The notes below the pieces were generated by a model. The model was not told where the DNA came from. It worked only from the letters and a program-made list of their open reading frames with translations, and did not search any database. DNA of 64,000 bases, from NCBI GenBank assembly GCA_020638465.1, contig JACKIM010000002.1:1860001-1924000 (forward strand), read 5' to 3'. Shown one piece after another: positions 33,755 through 42,248 of the stretch (the stretch's first letter is position 1; each line of letters opens with the position of its first letter). The translations under genes and the position numbers were made by a program. The DNA is from Geminicoccaceae bacterium (GTDB taxonomy: Bacteria > Pseudomonadota > Alphaproteobacteria > Geminicoccales > Geminicoccaceae).

Positions 33755-34648
33755 ATGTCACAAGGTCACGATCTGATCATCCTTGATCCCGGATCGAAGA
33801 AAATCCTGCGTTGCGATGAAAACGGAAAAGTGATCCGGGTCCTGCGCGACGATCTCGACAAGTTTCCCGACGGCGTATGCATCGATCACCCCAACGGCCA
33901 TATCTACATGACCCGCATGGGTGAATACGATCAGAAAACCGGGACATCGTTCGGCTTCGACGGATCGATCTGGCGGATGGACATGGACGGTTCCGACTTC
34001 ATCGAACTGGTCGGCAGCGACCGCACCCGCACGCCCAAGCAGCTCAAGCTCGATGTTGACGGCGGCAAGATGTACTGGTGCGACCGTGAGGGGCTCAAGG
34101 TCAAGCGCGCCAATCTCGACGGCAGCGACCTCGAAGTCCTGGTCAGCACCGGCAAGGTACCGGATGACGAAAGGGACGAGAGCCGCTGGTGCGTCGGCAT
34201 CGCCATCGATTTCGACAACCGGCTCGTCTACTGGACCCAGAAGGGCGATGCCGACGGCGGCAAGGGCAGCGTCCGCCGCGCCGGCCTCGACCTCCCCGGC
34301 GGGGAGAGTCCCGAAGACCGGAGCGATATCGAGGTGCTCTTCGACAACCTTCCCGAGCCCATCGACCTGGAACTGGTCGGCGGCTATCTCTACTGGTCGG
34401 ATCGCGGCAACCTGCCCGGCGGCAATTCCGTTTCCCGCGCGTCGGTTTCCGCCGACGGCAAGGTCATCGGCAAGCCCGAAATCGTGATCGAGGGGGTTGG
34501 AGAAGCCATCGGCTTCGTCATCGACCGCGAGCACAATTATCTCTTTGTCAACGACATCTCCGGGAAACTCTATCGTTCGGCGCTCGACGGCTCGAATCTG
34601 ACGGTGCTCGGCCAGTTCGGCCAGCTTACCGGCGCGACGCTGACCTGA
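33755..34648 (+). CDS. YWTD-type beta-propeller protein without signal peptide
   Basis: A 297-residue protein built of LDL-receptor class B (YWTD)-like repeats: YMTRMGEYDQ, MYWCDREGLKVKRANLDGSDLEVL, VYWTQKGDADGGKGSVRRAGLD, YLYWSDRGNLPGGNSVSRAS and YLFVNDISGKLYRSALDGSNLTVL. This pattern predicts a six-bladed propeller. No export signal is seen with either start (33755 or an in-frame ATG at 33692), so it should be cytoplasmic, where such folds often act as lactonases or unknown hydrolases. No catalytic residues can be named. It stands divergent from the BMP operon across 251 bases. Confidence 0.7.
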   Translation: MSQGHDLIILDPGSKKILRCDENGKVIRVLRDDLDKFPDGVCIDHPNGHIYMTRMGEYDQKTGTSFGFDGSIWRMDMDGSDFIELVGSDRTRTPKQLKLDVDGGKMYWCDREGLKVKRANLDGSDLEVLVSTGKVPDDERDESRWCVGIAIDFDNRLVYWTQKGDADGGKGSVRRAGLDLPGGESPEDRSDIEVLFDNLPEPIDLELVGGYLYWSDRGNLPGGNSVSRASVSADGKVIGKPEIVIEGVGEAIGFVIDREHNYLFVNDISGKLYRSALDGSNLTVLGQFGQLTGATLT

Positions 34649-34680
34649 TCGTCCGGGACGACAGGATCGCATGGCGACAT

Positions 34681-34717
34681 GGCCGGAAACCCCCGCATTC
34701 GAGCGACTTTTCCGGCC
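34681..34717. terminator. Hairpin between two convergent genes
   Basis: GGCCGGAAA (34681-34689) and TTTCCGGCC (34709-34717) form a perfect nine-base stem over a 19-base loop in the 132-base gap between the convergent propeller and lipoprotein genes. It could serve both strands. No T-run beyond the arm is present. Confidence 0.45.
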
Positions 34718-34780
34718 GGTCGTCCCGGTTCATCGTGAATGGCCCACCACCATCGCCGGCAGGCCCGCCCGCCCCTTGCC

Positions 34781-35374
34781 TCAGCTTTGCGGTTCGACCG
34801 TGACCGCGATGGCCTCGGTGTAACCGATCTCGACCTTGTCCCCCTCGACCAGCGAGGCGGCAAAGTTCTGCATGCTCGCGTCGGTCAGGGTGAAGGTCGA
34901 GACAGACCCGTCGACACGGCGAATGGTGACGTTGTGGGCCTTGGCATCGTACGACACGAACTGCACGACTTCGTGGATGGCCGTACCGCCGAGCCCGGCG
35001 GGCATCGCCCCCTCCGGTGCCGTGATCACCCTGGCTTCGGCATCCGTCGACAGTTCGGCGTCCGAACCTGCAAGCACCGCCACGACCGCTGACTCATAGC
35101 TGGCGCGGACGACATCGCCGACCCTCAGTTCGTCGAAATTGCGCACGTCGTCGCCGGCGACGATCCTGTTCTGGCGGCCGTCCTCCGTCTGGAGCGTGAT
35201 TTCACGGGTGGCCGGATCGATGGCCGTGATGGTGGCGCTGGAAGTATCTTCCTGACGCACGCTGGCAGCCGTGACCGAATGCGCCATCGTGTCCGGCTGG
35301 GTGTCGCCCTGGCAGGCGGCAAGGGCCACGGCCAGCACGGGAAGGGCGAAGAGGTGACGATAATGACCTGACAT
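34781..35374 (-). CDS. Lipoprotein with two repeated beta domains
   Basis: A 197-residue predicted lipoprotein: signal MSGHYRHLFALPVLAVALAACQGD with the lipobox LAAC and cysteine about residue 21. The mature part has two similar blocks, ATITAIDPATREITLQTEDGRQ... and FVSYDAKAHNVTIRRVDGSV..., each ending in a G-D-x-V-x-x-x-Y step (VGDVVRASY and EGDKVEIGY). This is the look of small OB-like repeats seen in DUF5666-type periplasmic proteins. The function is unknown. The start at 35374 was chosen because it begins the lipoprotein signal and has GGAAAG upstream. Confidence 0.72.
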   Translation of the reverse strand: MSGHYRHLFALPVLAVALAACQGDTQPDTMAHSVTAASVRQEDTSSATITAIDPATREITLQTEDGRQNRIVAGDDVRNFDELRVGDVVRASYESAVVAVLAGSDAELSTDAEARVITAPEGAMPAGLGGTAIHEVVQFVSYDAKAHNVTIRRVDGSVSTFTLTDASMQNFAASLVEGDKVEIGYTEAIAVTVEPQS

Positions 35375-35535
35375 GGGCTTTCCGCTGGGTTGGGAATGTC
35401 TCATCCAGGCAAATGGACCCATCTGCCGGACGACAATCCGGGGGCGATTGGCCGTGATCTACAGCAAACCCGTATCCGGCTCAATGCGGCACAATTCGCC
35501 CATCGGCAACCGCCCGGCCCTGACGGCCGCCGCGA

Positions 35536-35769
35536 CTAGCCCTTCCCGGATTCCTCATCGGGATCGAGCAGGCGGTGGAGATGAACGACCACATAGCGCA
35601 TCTGCGCATTGTCGACGGTGGCCTGCGCCCGGGCCCGCCACGCCGCTTCCGCCTTGGCGTAACTGGGATAGATGCCGACGATATCGAGCTTGTCGAGATC
35701 GGCGAATTCGAGCTTGCCCGGATCGGACACCTCGCCGCCGAAGACGAGATGCAGAAGCTGTTTGCTCAT
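35536..35769 (-). CDS. DUF4170 protein
   Basis: A 77-residue protein matching the alphaproteobacterial DUF4170 pattern: LHLVFGGEVSDPGKLEFADLDKLDIVGIYPSYAKAEAAWRA and the end YVVVHLHRLLDP. Small, soluble, no cysteine and no known function. It lies on the opposite strand to, and 198 bases from, the M20 peptidase gene. The ATG at 35769 follows AACAGGAT. Well conserved in the class, so a housekeeping role is plausible. Confidence 0.83.
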   Translation of the reverse strand: MSKQLLHLVFGGEVSDPGKLEFADLDKLDIVGIYPSYAKAEAAWRARAQATVDNAQMRYVVVHLHRLLDPDEESGKG

Positions 35770-35967
35770 CGGATCCTGTTCCCTTGCTTGCGGAACCCAC
35801 GCTGGTCGCCCTGCCTATGCCACGAAAAGCGCCGCGGTTGCAACGACATGCGATCCCGTTCGCTGATCGGATGCATTTCCGGACCGTTCAGGCCGTTCCA
35901 CCTGGACGGAAAAGACACTACGAGTGGAGAGAGACAGACAGGCATCCGACGGGGAGGAAGAAAGACC

Positions 35968-37083
35968 ATGCCAGACGCCGTGAAACTTCTCGAAGAGATC
36001 AGGGCCTGGGTCGAGATCGAGACCCCGACCAGCGCGCCGCAGGCCGTCGAGCGACTGATGGACCGGGTCGCGGCCGGTTTTTCCACGCTGGGAGCCCCGG
36101 TTTCCTGGATCGAGGGCATCAACGGCCGGGGCAAGCACCTTGAGGTCCGCAGCCCATGGGGCGGCGACGGACCCGGGATTCTCATCCTCAGTCACCTCGA
36201 CACCGTCCATCCGGTCGGTACGCTGGCCGACCGCCTGCCCTTCCGCATCGAAGGCGACCGCGCCTACGGCCCCGGCATCTACGACATGAAGGGCGGAGCA
36301 TTCCTCGGCTTTGCCGCCTTTCGCGAACTGGTGCGCGAGGGCAAGCCGACACCGCTGCCCCTGCGCTGGCTGTTCACGTCCGATGAGGAGGTCGGAAGCC
36401 CTACATCGCGGGATCATATCCGCAAGGCGGGAGACCTGGCCCGGTACGTGCTGGTGACGGAACCCGGCCGCGACGGCGGCAAATGCGTCACCGCACGCAA
36501 GGGAACGGCCCGCCACGCGATCCACTTCACCGGCCGCCCGGCCCATTCCGGATCCCGTCACGCCGCCGGACGAAGTGCCATTCGCGAGATGGCCCGACAT
36601 ATTCTCGAACTGGAGGCCATCACCGATTACGAGGTCGGCATCACCACCAATGTCGGCATCGTCAGCGGTGGCACGGCGGTGAACACCATACCCGAGCAGG
36701 CCCGGCTCGATCTCGACCTGCGCTTTCCGAGCGAGGCGGCGATGAACACCGCGCTTGCCGCCGTCAGGAACCGCGTCAGCCATGACCCCGATGTCTCGAT
36801 CCGCATCGAGGGCGGCGTCGACCGGCCGCCCTACGAGAAGAGCCCGGCCACCGCCGCGCTGTTCGAGCATGCGCGCGTGCTTGCGGCCGAACTGGGATTC
36901 GAACTGGACGACACCATGTCCGGCGGCGGTTCGGACGGCAACTTCCTTGCCGGCCGCCTGCCGGTCCTGGATGGCATCGGCGTCGATGGCGATGGTGCAC
37001 ATACCTACCATGAGCACCTTCTCATCTCGTCGATTGTCCCCAGAATGCAATTGATGAAGCGTTTGATGGAAACCCTGGAATAG
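35968..37083 (+). CDS. M20 family metallopeptidase (carboxypeptidase G2-like)
   Basis: A 371-residue di-zinc peptidase or amidohydrolase that would cleave C-terminal or acyl-amino-acid bonds. Metal and catalytic residues are all in place: His76 and Asp78 in SHLDTVHP, Asp106 in YDMKGG, general base Glu140 and metal Glu141 in TSDEEVGS, and the late histidine in TYHEHL. The dimerisation domain lies about residues 180-290 with TARHAIHFTGRPAHSGSR. No signal peptide, so cytoplasmic. The ATG at 35968 has GGAGGAAG upstream. Substrate unknown; glutamate-releasing hydrolysis is common in this branch. Confidence 0.9.
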   Translation: MPDAVKLLEEIRAWVEIETPTSAPQAVERLMDRVAAGFSTLGAPVSWIEGINGRGKHLEVRSPWGGDGPGILILSHLDTVHPVGTLADRLPFRIEGDRAYGPGIYDMKGGAFLGFAAFRELVREGKPTPLPLRWLFTSDEEVGSPTSRDHIRKAGDLARYVLVTEPGRDGGKCVTARKGTARHAIHFTGRPAHSGSRHAAGRSAIREMARHILELEAITDYEVGITTNVGIVSGGTAVNTIPEQARLDLDLRFPSEAAMNTALAAVRNRVSHDPDVSIRIEGGVDRPPYEKSPATAALFEHARVLAAELGFELDDTMSGGGSDGNFLAGRLPVLDGIGVDGDGAHTYHEHLLISSIVPRMQLMKRLMETLE

Positions 37084-37089
37084 GGCGTC

Positions 37090-37830
37090 CTACGACGCAG
37101 GCCCGAGGAAACCGCGCTCGCAGGCCGACAGCAGCGTACCATCGGCGTGGGCCGTGTAGGTCCGGACGGCCAGCGGCACGAAGCGCAAGGTGGGGCGCTG
37201 GCCGTCCGTTCTCGGCAACCACTGGTCCAGAAGCTGCCTGACGCCTGCGGGGTGCGCCGTCATCACGGCACCGATGCCGGAGAACAGCGCCCTGCAGGCG
37301 GCAATGCGCGCGTCATCGCCGGCGATGACGCCGGCCGCCCCCGCCACTCCGGTCATCACCAGGCCGGCCCCGGCGTCGAGCATCGCCACCGCGTCCGCGG
37401 GCCCACGGACATCGACGATCGACGGCAGGCCATGACGGCGGGCAGCGTGGATCATTTCATAGACAGGAGGTATCGAACGCCCTTCGGCGAAACTATCAGT
37501 CGTGAGATAGAGTCCTATTGAAGAACGATCGGCCAGCGCCCCTTCGAGTTCGTCCCTTCCGACCCTGTCCAGCGATCCCACCTCCCTGACCCCGCCTCCA
37601 CCGAGGCGCAACAGGCTGCGCGTGGGTGCTCCGCGGTCGTGATCGTGGGCCCTGAGCATCACGACATGACGGCGATGCCCGCCATGTCCATGGCCAGTGG
37701 GGGCATGCGACAGCGAAGCCGCAGCGAGTGCAATGGCAGCGGCCCGCGACTGACAGAACAGCGCTGCTGCCGCCTCGATCTCCAGCGCAACGAGAGCTTC
37801 GGCCTCGTGCCCGTCATCACCACCGGTCAA
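37090..37830 (-). CDS. SelA-like PLP-fold protein, apparently truncated and lacking the PLP lysine
   Basis: A 246-residue frame that resembles the inner part of SelA-like aminotransferase-fold enzymes: EAAAALFCQSRAAAIALAAAS, HVVMLRAHDHDRGAPTRSLLR, VGRDELEGAL, then GLPSIVDVRGPADAVAMLDAGAGLVMTG. The usual lysine segment (SGGKxxRGPQ) is replaced by GVAGAAGVIAG, so the cofactor lysine seems missing. Family members are about 350-400 residues; the N-terminal 60-80 residues are absent. Only a TTG (37830) can start the frame, and a stop lies 17 codons before it. It is therefore either a decaying gene or a non-catalytic relative. The M20 gene ends six bases away on the other strand. Confidence 0.45.
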   Translation of the reverse strand: MTGGDDGHEAEALVALEIEAAAALFCQSRAAAIALAAASLSHAPTGHGHGGHRRHVVMLRAHDHDRGAPTRSLLRLGGGGVREVGSLDRVGRDELEGALADRSSIGLYLTTDSFAEGRSIPPVYEMIHAARRHGLPSIVDVRGPADAVAMLDAGAGLVMTGVAGAAGVIAGDDARIAACRALFSGIGAVMTAHPAGVRQLLDQWLPRTDGQRPTLRFVPLAVRTYTAHADGTLLSACERGFLGPAS

Positions 37831-38007
37831 TCCATCACACTCCCGCCGGAAAAGGAACCACCCGCCAGCGCGTCGGGCACCTCACCTCCATTGTCATACG
37901 GAGCGAAAACGGTCGTGGGAAGCCTGCATGACAGCCATGCCGTGCCATTAACAGATTGGTAATCGACATCTCCACATAATCGGCACCGCAAGTCACCAGA
38001 TCGGAAC

Positions 38008-40593
38008 ATGATGTCCTTTCGGCACAAGGCAGGCAGCACGAGTTCGATGGAAGTCGAAAGGAGATCTTCCGGCGAAGCTCGCATGTCCTGGATCAACCGC
38101 AGATCGGGTGCCGATCCAAGGCCGGCCACGACGACATTGCAGCAGCTGTTCGATCAGATCCCCGTTGGAATTTACGAGACGAACACGGCCGGGCGGCTGG
38201 TGTCGGCCAACCGGGTGCTGGCGGACATGCTGGGATATGCCTCCCCGCGCATGCTGCTCGCCAATGTCCGCGACTTCTGCCGCGATGTCCACGCCGAGCC
38301 GGCCGATCGCCGGCAGTTCATGGATATCCTGCGCAACGAGGGCGCTGTCGCGCATTTCGACTGCCGGATGACACGGGCCGATGGCAGCGAGCTTCCCGTG
38401 TCGATCAATGCCCGTGCGGTACGCAATGCCTCCGGCAGGATCCGCGGCATCGTCGGTGCGGTCTGCGACATTTCCCTCAAGGTCGAGGCGCGGCTCGCGC
38501 GGGAACGGGCCGAAGCCGACTATCTCAGCCTGTTCGACAACGCCATCCACGGGATCTACCGCACCTCCGCGAAGGGAGACCTGCTCGCGGCCAACCCCGC
38601 CCTGGCACACATATGCGGCTACAATTCGCCCCAGGAGCTCATGTCCGCCTGCAACGGTGCGCAAGACGGCCCGACAGCGCCCTATGTCGACCCTTCCCGG
38701 CATGAAGATTTTCGCCTGCAGATGGACCGCAATGGTTCCGTCGCCGATTTCGTATCCCGGTTGCGCCGTCGGGACGGGGAAATCATCTGGATCCGCGAGA
38801 ATGCCCGGGCGGTCCATGACGGCGATGGCGAACTGCTGCACTACGAAGGCACCGTGGAAGACATCACGGCCATCCGGCAACTCGAAGAGTCGCGGGAGCT
38901 GCAGGCGCGCGCGGCCGTCAGCGGCATTACCGACGCCCTGCTCATCTACAGCAAGACCGGCGACCCGGTCTTCGTCAACAACGCGTTCGAGACCATGTTC
39001 GGTCATGACCTCGCATCGCTCAGGGATATCGGAGGCATCTGGAGGCTGACGGTGCACCCCAATGACGCCTCCCACATCTACGGCGCGATCAGGCGTCGCC
39101 GCGTCTGGAGTGGCGAGGTCGAGATCAATCTGGCGGGCGGCGGGACGCTACCGGTCGAGATGCGCCTCAGTCCCCTGCATGGCGATGACGGCCAGGCCCA
39201 GGGCGCCGTCATCATCTGCACCGACATCACCACCCGCCGCCAGGTCGAGCGCAAGCTGGTCGAGCTGGCCGGCACCGATCCGCTCACGGGCCTCCGCAAC
39301 CGCCTGGCGTTCAACGAGCGTCTCGATGCCGCGGTGGACCAGACCTCGGGCTGGACGACCTCGCTCGCCGTCCTGTGTCTCGACCTGGACAGGTTCAAGG
39401 AGATCAACGACACGCTGGGCCACGCCGTCGGCGACGACCTGCTGGTGGCCGTTGCCAACCGCCTGCGCGACTGCTGCTCCGAAACCGATTTGCTGGCACG
39501 ATTGGGCGGCGACGAGTTCGCCATCGTCCAGGTGGAAGTGGGGCAGCCCGAAGCCGCGAGGCGCCTCGCACGAAGGGTCGTCGAAAGCCTCGGGAGAGTG
39601 TTCCGTATCGGCGACCATCGACTTGAGATCGGCGGGAGCATCGGAATTGCCCTGTCCAACGAGATGTCCGCCGACACGAGCGAACTGATGCGCCATGCCG
39701 ACATCGCCCTTTACCGGGCCAAGTCCGGGGGCGGCAATCGCTACCGCATCTTCGAGCAGACCATGCATCGCGAGCTCATCGCCAGGAGGGATCTCACGCG
39801 GGACCTTCGTGCGGCGGTCGAGAGCGGCTCCCTTACCGTCAATTACCAGCCACAGCTGAACCTGCAGAACGGCTCGGTTGACTCGGTCGAGGCTCTGGTT
39901 CGCTGGAAACACTCTACACGGGGAATGGTGCCACCTTCGGAATTCATACCACTGGCAGAGGAGTCCGAACTCATCTGCGATATCGGCGCCCTCGTCCTGC
40001 AACAGGCTGCGCGGGACATTGCCAGCTTCGAGAACCTCAAGGTGGCCGTCAACCTTTCGCCGGCACAGATCCGCCATGACGATTTCGACCGGCAGGTCTT
40101 CGACACACTGACAGAGGTCGGCTTGCCGACCGGCAGGCTGGTCCTTGAGATCACCGAGGGTGTGTTGCTCCATGATACGACCGCGACCCTGGCGATGCTT
40201 CACCGCCTGAAGGCGCGAGGTACCCGGATCGCCATGGACGATTTCGGCTCGGGCTACTCAAGCCTGAGCTACATCCGCCGTTTCCCCTTCGACAAGATCA
40301 AGCTCGACGGCGGATTCGTGGCCGGACTGGGCAGTGAACGCGACGCCGAGGCGATTGTCGGCGCGGTTGCCACACTTGGCACAAATCTCGGCATCAGGAC
40401 CATCGCGGAAGGCGTTGAAACCATGGAGCAATTGCACCGGGTAAAACAGCTCGGTTGCGACGCGGCCCAGGGCTATCTCATTGCCCGGCCAATGACCATT
40501 GACGCCCTGCGACAGTTCCTGGCCCGAGATTGTTCCCATTTGCTCGACATGGACGAGACGGTCCCGGCACGCGACCACGCTGACGCCGACTGA
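38008..40593 (+). CDS. PAS-PAS-PAS-GGDEF-EAL cyclic-di-GMP protein
   Basis: An 861-residue soluble signalling protein with no membrane segment. Three PAS domains (about residues 40-155, 165-285 and 295-410) precede a GGDEF domain with intact LGGDEFA near residue 500 and an EAL domain with VEALVRW near residue 627 and DDFGSGYSSL. Both active sites look intact, so it may make and break cyclic-di-GMP depending on the PAS signal. Motif LDLDRFKEINDTLGH confirms a functional cyclase half. In-frame ATGs at 38047 and 38083 are alternative starts; the N-terminal 25 residues are unconserved in appearance. It stands alone, with a convergent phosphatase gene after it. Confidence 0.92.
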   Translation: MMSFRHKAGSTSSMEVERRSSGEARMSWINRRSGADPRPATTTLQQLFDQIPVGIYETNTAGRLVSANRVLADMLGYASPRMLLANVRDFCRDVHAEPADRRQFMDILRNEGAVAHFDCRMTRADGSELPVSINARAVRNASGRIRGIVGAVCDISLKVEARLARERAEADYLSLFDNAIHGIYRTSAKGDLLAANPALAHICGYNSPQELMSACNGAQDGPTAPYVDPSRHEDFRLQMDRNGSVADFVSRLRRRDGEIIWIRENARAVHDGDGELLHYEGTVEDITAIRQLEESRELQARAAVSGITDALLIYSKTGDPVFVNNAFETMFGHDLASLRDIGGIWRLTVHPNDASHIYGAIRRRRVWSGEVEINLAGGGTLPVEMRLSPLHGDDGQAQGAVIICTDITTRRQVERKLVELAGTDPLTGLRNRLAFNERLDAAVDQTSGWTTSLAVLCLDLDRFKEINDTLGHAVGDDLLVAVANRLRDCCSETDLLARLGGDEFAIVQVEVGQPEAARRLARRVVESLGRVFRIGDHRLEIGGSIGIALSNEMSADTSELMRHADIALYRAKSGGGNRYRIFEQTMHRELIARRDLTRDLRAAVESGSLTVNYQPQLNLQNGSVDSVEALVRWKHSTRGMVPPSEFIPLAEESELICDIGALVLQQAARDIASFENLKVAVNLSPAQIRHDDFDRQVFDTLTEVGLPTGRLVLEITEGVLLHDTTATLAMLHRLKARGTRIAMDDFGSGYSSLSYIRRFPFDKIKLDGGFVAGLGSERDAEAIVGAVATLGTNLGIRTIAEGVETMEQLHRVKQLGCDAAQGYLIARPMTIDALRQFLARDCSHLLDMDETVPARDHADAD

Positions 40594-40609
40594 ACGGCAC
40601 CTTCACCGG

Positions 40610-41437
40610 TCACGGGCCGTCGGTGGCCGAAGGCTCCTCGGTCCTGCGTACACGATCGAGTGAATAGGGCAGGATCTCGATGGGCCGAATGCCCTCCTCG
40701 TCGCGGCGGACCTGTATCGCCGCGACAATATGACCGTCCCGGCAGGTTTCCACTGCTGACAACGGTCCACACTTGCCGGCCGCACTGTCGATGTGAATCG
40801 CCCGCCCGCCCTGCACGCCCACCCTCTCCAGCAGGCAGTCATCGCAACAGGGATCATGGCCGATCAGGATGGACATGCCATCGGGTATCTCGTTGACCCA
40901 GCGATACAGGCGGATCGGCTTGCCGTCCGGCTTGCGCTGCCGTGCCGGCTGGCCGAACAACGCCCTGACGCGCAAGGGCTGCGGCATCGGATCGAGGTCG
41001 AGCATCCGGACGCCGAAACCGCCATGAACGACGAACAGGTTGCCGCGGCGCACGGCAAACGGTGCCGCCTCGAACGCCTCAAGGAAGCCATCGCGTATCG
41101 CCGGCCCGTGTTCGTGGGCCGCCAGCTGCTCCATCGTCACCTGAAGTGGCGTGGTGACCTTGACCATCCGTCCCTTGAGCGCCCGATACAGCTTGTCCTC
41201 GTGATTGCCCCGGATCCACAGACCCCGGCCGCCAGCCACGAGATCGCGCATCCGCGACAGGCAGCCGACACTGTCAGGGCCACGGTCGACCAGATCGCCG
41301 CAACTGACGAAGAAGAGACCGCGCTCGCGGGCATGGACGACCATCCGCTCCATCAGGTCGACATGTCCATGGATGTCGCCGACGACGAGCATACCGCGGA
41401 ATGAAGGGTCGAGGTCGAGGTCGATCCGGTCAGCCAC
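40610..41437 (-). CDS. Metallophosphoesterase, serine/threonine phosphatase type
   Basis: A 275-residue calcineurin-like phosphoesterase of the PPP/ApaH-type branch. Metal motifs appear in order: GDIHGH (residues 20-25), GDLVDRGPDS, GNHED and later VVHGG and GHDPC. It could dephosphorylate proteins or small nucleotides. The GTG at 41437 is chosen: the only farther starts are TTG codons, and this GTG overlaps the tusA end by 8 bases, after a GGGA. An ATG at 41392 would remove the residues just before the first motif. It follows tusA on the same strand. Confidence 0.85.
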   Translation of the reverse strand: MADRIDLDLDPSFRGMLVVGDIHGHVDLMERMVVHARERGLFFVSCGDLVDRGPDSVGCLSRMRDLVAGGRGLWIRGNHEDKLYRALKGRMVKVTTPLQVTMEQLAAHEHGPAIRDGFLEAFEAAPFAVRRGNLFVVHGGFGVRMLDLDPMPQPLRVRALFGQPARQRKPDGKPIRLYRWVNEIPDGMSILIGHDPCCDDCLLERVGVQGGRAIHIDSAAGKCGPLSAVETCRDGHIVAAIQVRRDEEGIRPIEILPYSLDRVRRTEEPSATDGP

Positions 41438-41690
41438 GGCGCATCCCAATGGTTCGATCGCTGTCGCATGATCGCGCAATGGTGATCACGAAGAGCCCGT
41501 CCTCCTCGCGGCTGTCGACCAGTTCGTGACCATGCTCGCCACACAGCGCCGCGAGGTCGCCCGGAGCCTTCGGGTCGGTTGCACGAATCACCAGCCGGTC
41601 GCCGCAGCCCATCGCCTTCAGCCGCTTTTGCGCTTTCAGCACGGGTAATGGGCAGCTGAGACCCCGTGCGTCCAGCTCATGCTCTTGCAT
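41430..41690 (-). CDS. tusA: TusA-family sulfurtransferase
   Basis: An 86-residue sulfur carrier with the CPxP motif at residues 13-16 (LSCPLPVLKAQKRL), the cysteine carrying a persulfide. The domain ends near LFVITI and a 14-residue tail follows. TusA passes sulfur for tRNA thiolation and, in several bacteria, for molybdenum cofactor work. Its divergent neighbour is mobB-moeA, which supports a molybdoenzyme link, by inference. The ATG at 41690 has AGGACC upstream. Confidence 0.88.
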   Translation of the reverse strand: MQEHELDARGLSCPLPVLKAQKRLKAMGCGDRLVIRATDPKAPGDLAALCGEHGHELVDSREEDGLFVITIARSCDSDRTIGMRRG

Positions 41691-41718
41691 CTTTGGTCCT
41701 GTCCTTGCATCTGTATCC

Positions 41719-41733
41719 CCTGCCTCAGGCAGG
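41719..41733. promoter_or_regulatory. 15-base palindrome between tusA and mobB
   Basis: CCTGCCT-C-AGGCAGG is a perfect palindrome in the 57-base gap of two divergent genes, directly before the mobB ribosome-binding site. An outer pair CTGTCC (41699-41704) and GGACAG (41732-41737) overlaps its right arm, so two pairings compete. It may be an operator for both genes. Confidence 0.4.
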
Positions 41734-41747
41734 ACAGAGGAGCGTCC

Positions 41748-42248
41748 ATGCGGGTGATCGGTATCGTTGGCTGGAAGAACAATGGCAAGACCACGCTTGT
41801 CGTCAAGCTGGTGGAACACTTCACCCGGGCCGGCCTGAGCGTTTCCACGATCAAGCACGCCCATCACAGTGTCGAGATCGACAAGCCCGGCAAGGATACC
41901 TGGCGTCATCGCGAGGCCGGTGCCCGCGAGGTCCTGCTGGCGACATCGAAGCGCTGGGCGCTGATGCACGAGATGGCGGGAGAGGATGATGCGCCGCTGG
42001 ATGAACTGCTTCCCCGGCTGTCGCCGTGCGATCTCGTCGTGGTCGAGGGCTTCAAGCGCTTTCCCCATGCCAAGATCGAGGTCCACCTGGTGGAACGGGG
42101 CCGGCCGCTGCTGGCCCATGGCGATCCCACCGTCGTCGCCGTCGCGAGCAACCACATCATCGACCCGCCCCCCCCGGTCCCGGTGATCGACATCAACGAC
42201 ATCGACGCGATCGCGGCCCTGGCGCTGGCCAGGGCGGAGCCGGCATGA
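41748..42248 (+). CDS. mobB: Molybdopterin-guanine dinucleotide biosynthesis protein MobB
   Basis: A 166-residue GTP-binding protein that assists MobA in attaching GMP to molybdopterin. P-loop GWKNNGKT at residues 8-15, then the switch-like STIKHAHHSVEIDKPGKDTWRHREAG and CDLVVVEGFKRFPHAKIEV, all typical. The ATG at 41748 follows AGAGGAG. Its stop overlaps the moeA start by 4 bases, so the two are coupled. mobA itself is not in the window. Confidence 0.93.
   Translation: MRVIGIVGWKNNGKTTLVVKLVEHFTRAGLSVSTIKHAHHSVEIDKPGKDTWRHREAGAREVLLATSKRWALMHEMAGEDDAPLDELLPRLSPCDLVVVEGFKRFPHAKIEVHLVERGRPLLAHGDPTVVAVASNHIIDPPPPVPVIDINDIDAIAALALARAEPA

Noticed and set aside
37827..38129. Minus-strand frame that could supply the missing N-terminus of the SelA-like protein
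   Set aside because: It is in another frame, overlaps the start of the PAS/GGDEF/EAL gene and its sequence does not resemble the SelA-like N-terminus.
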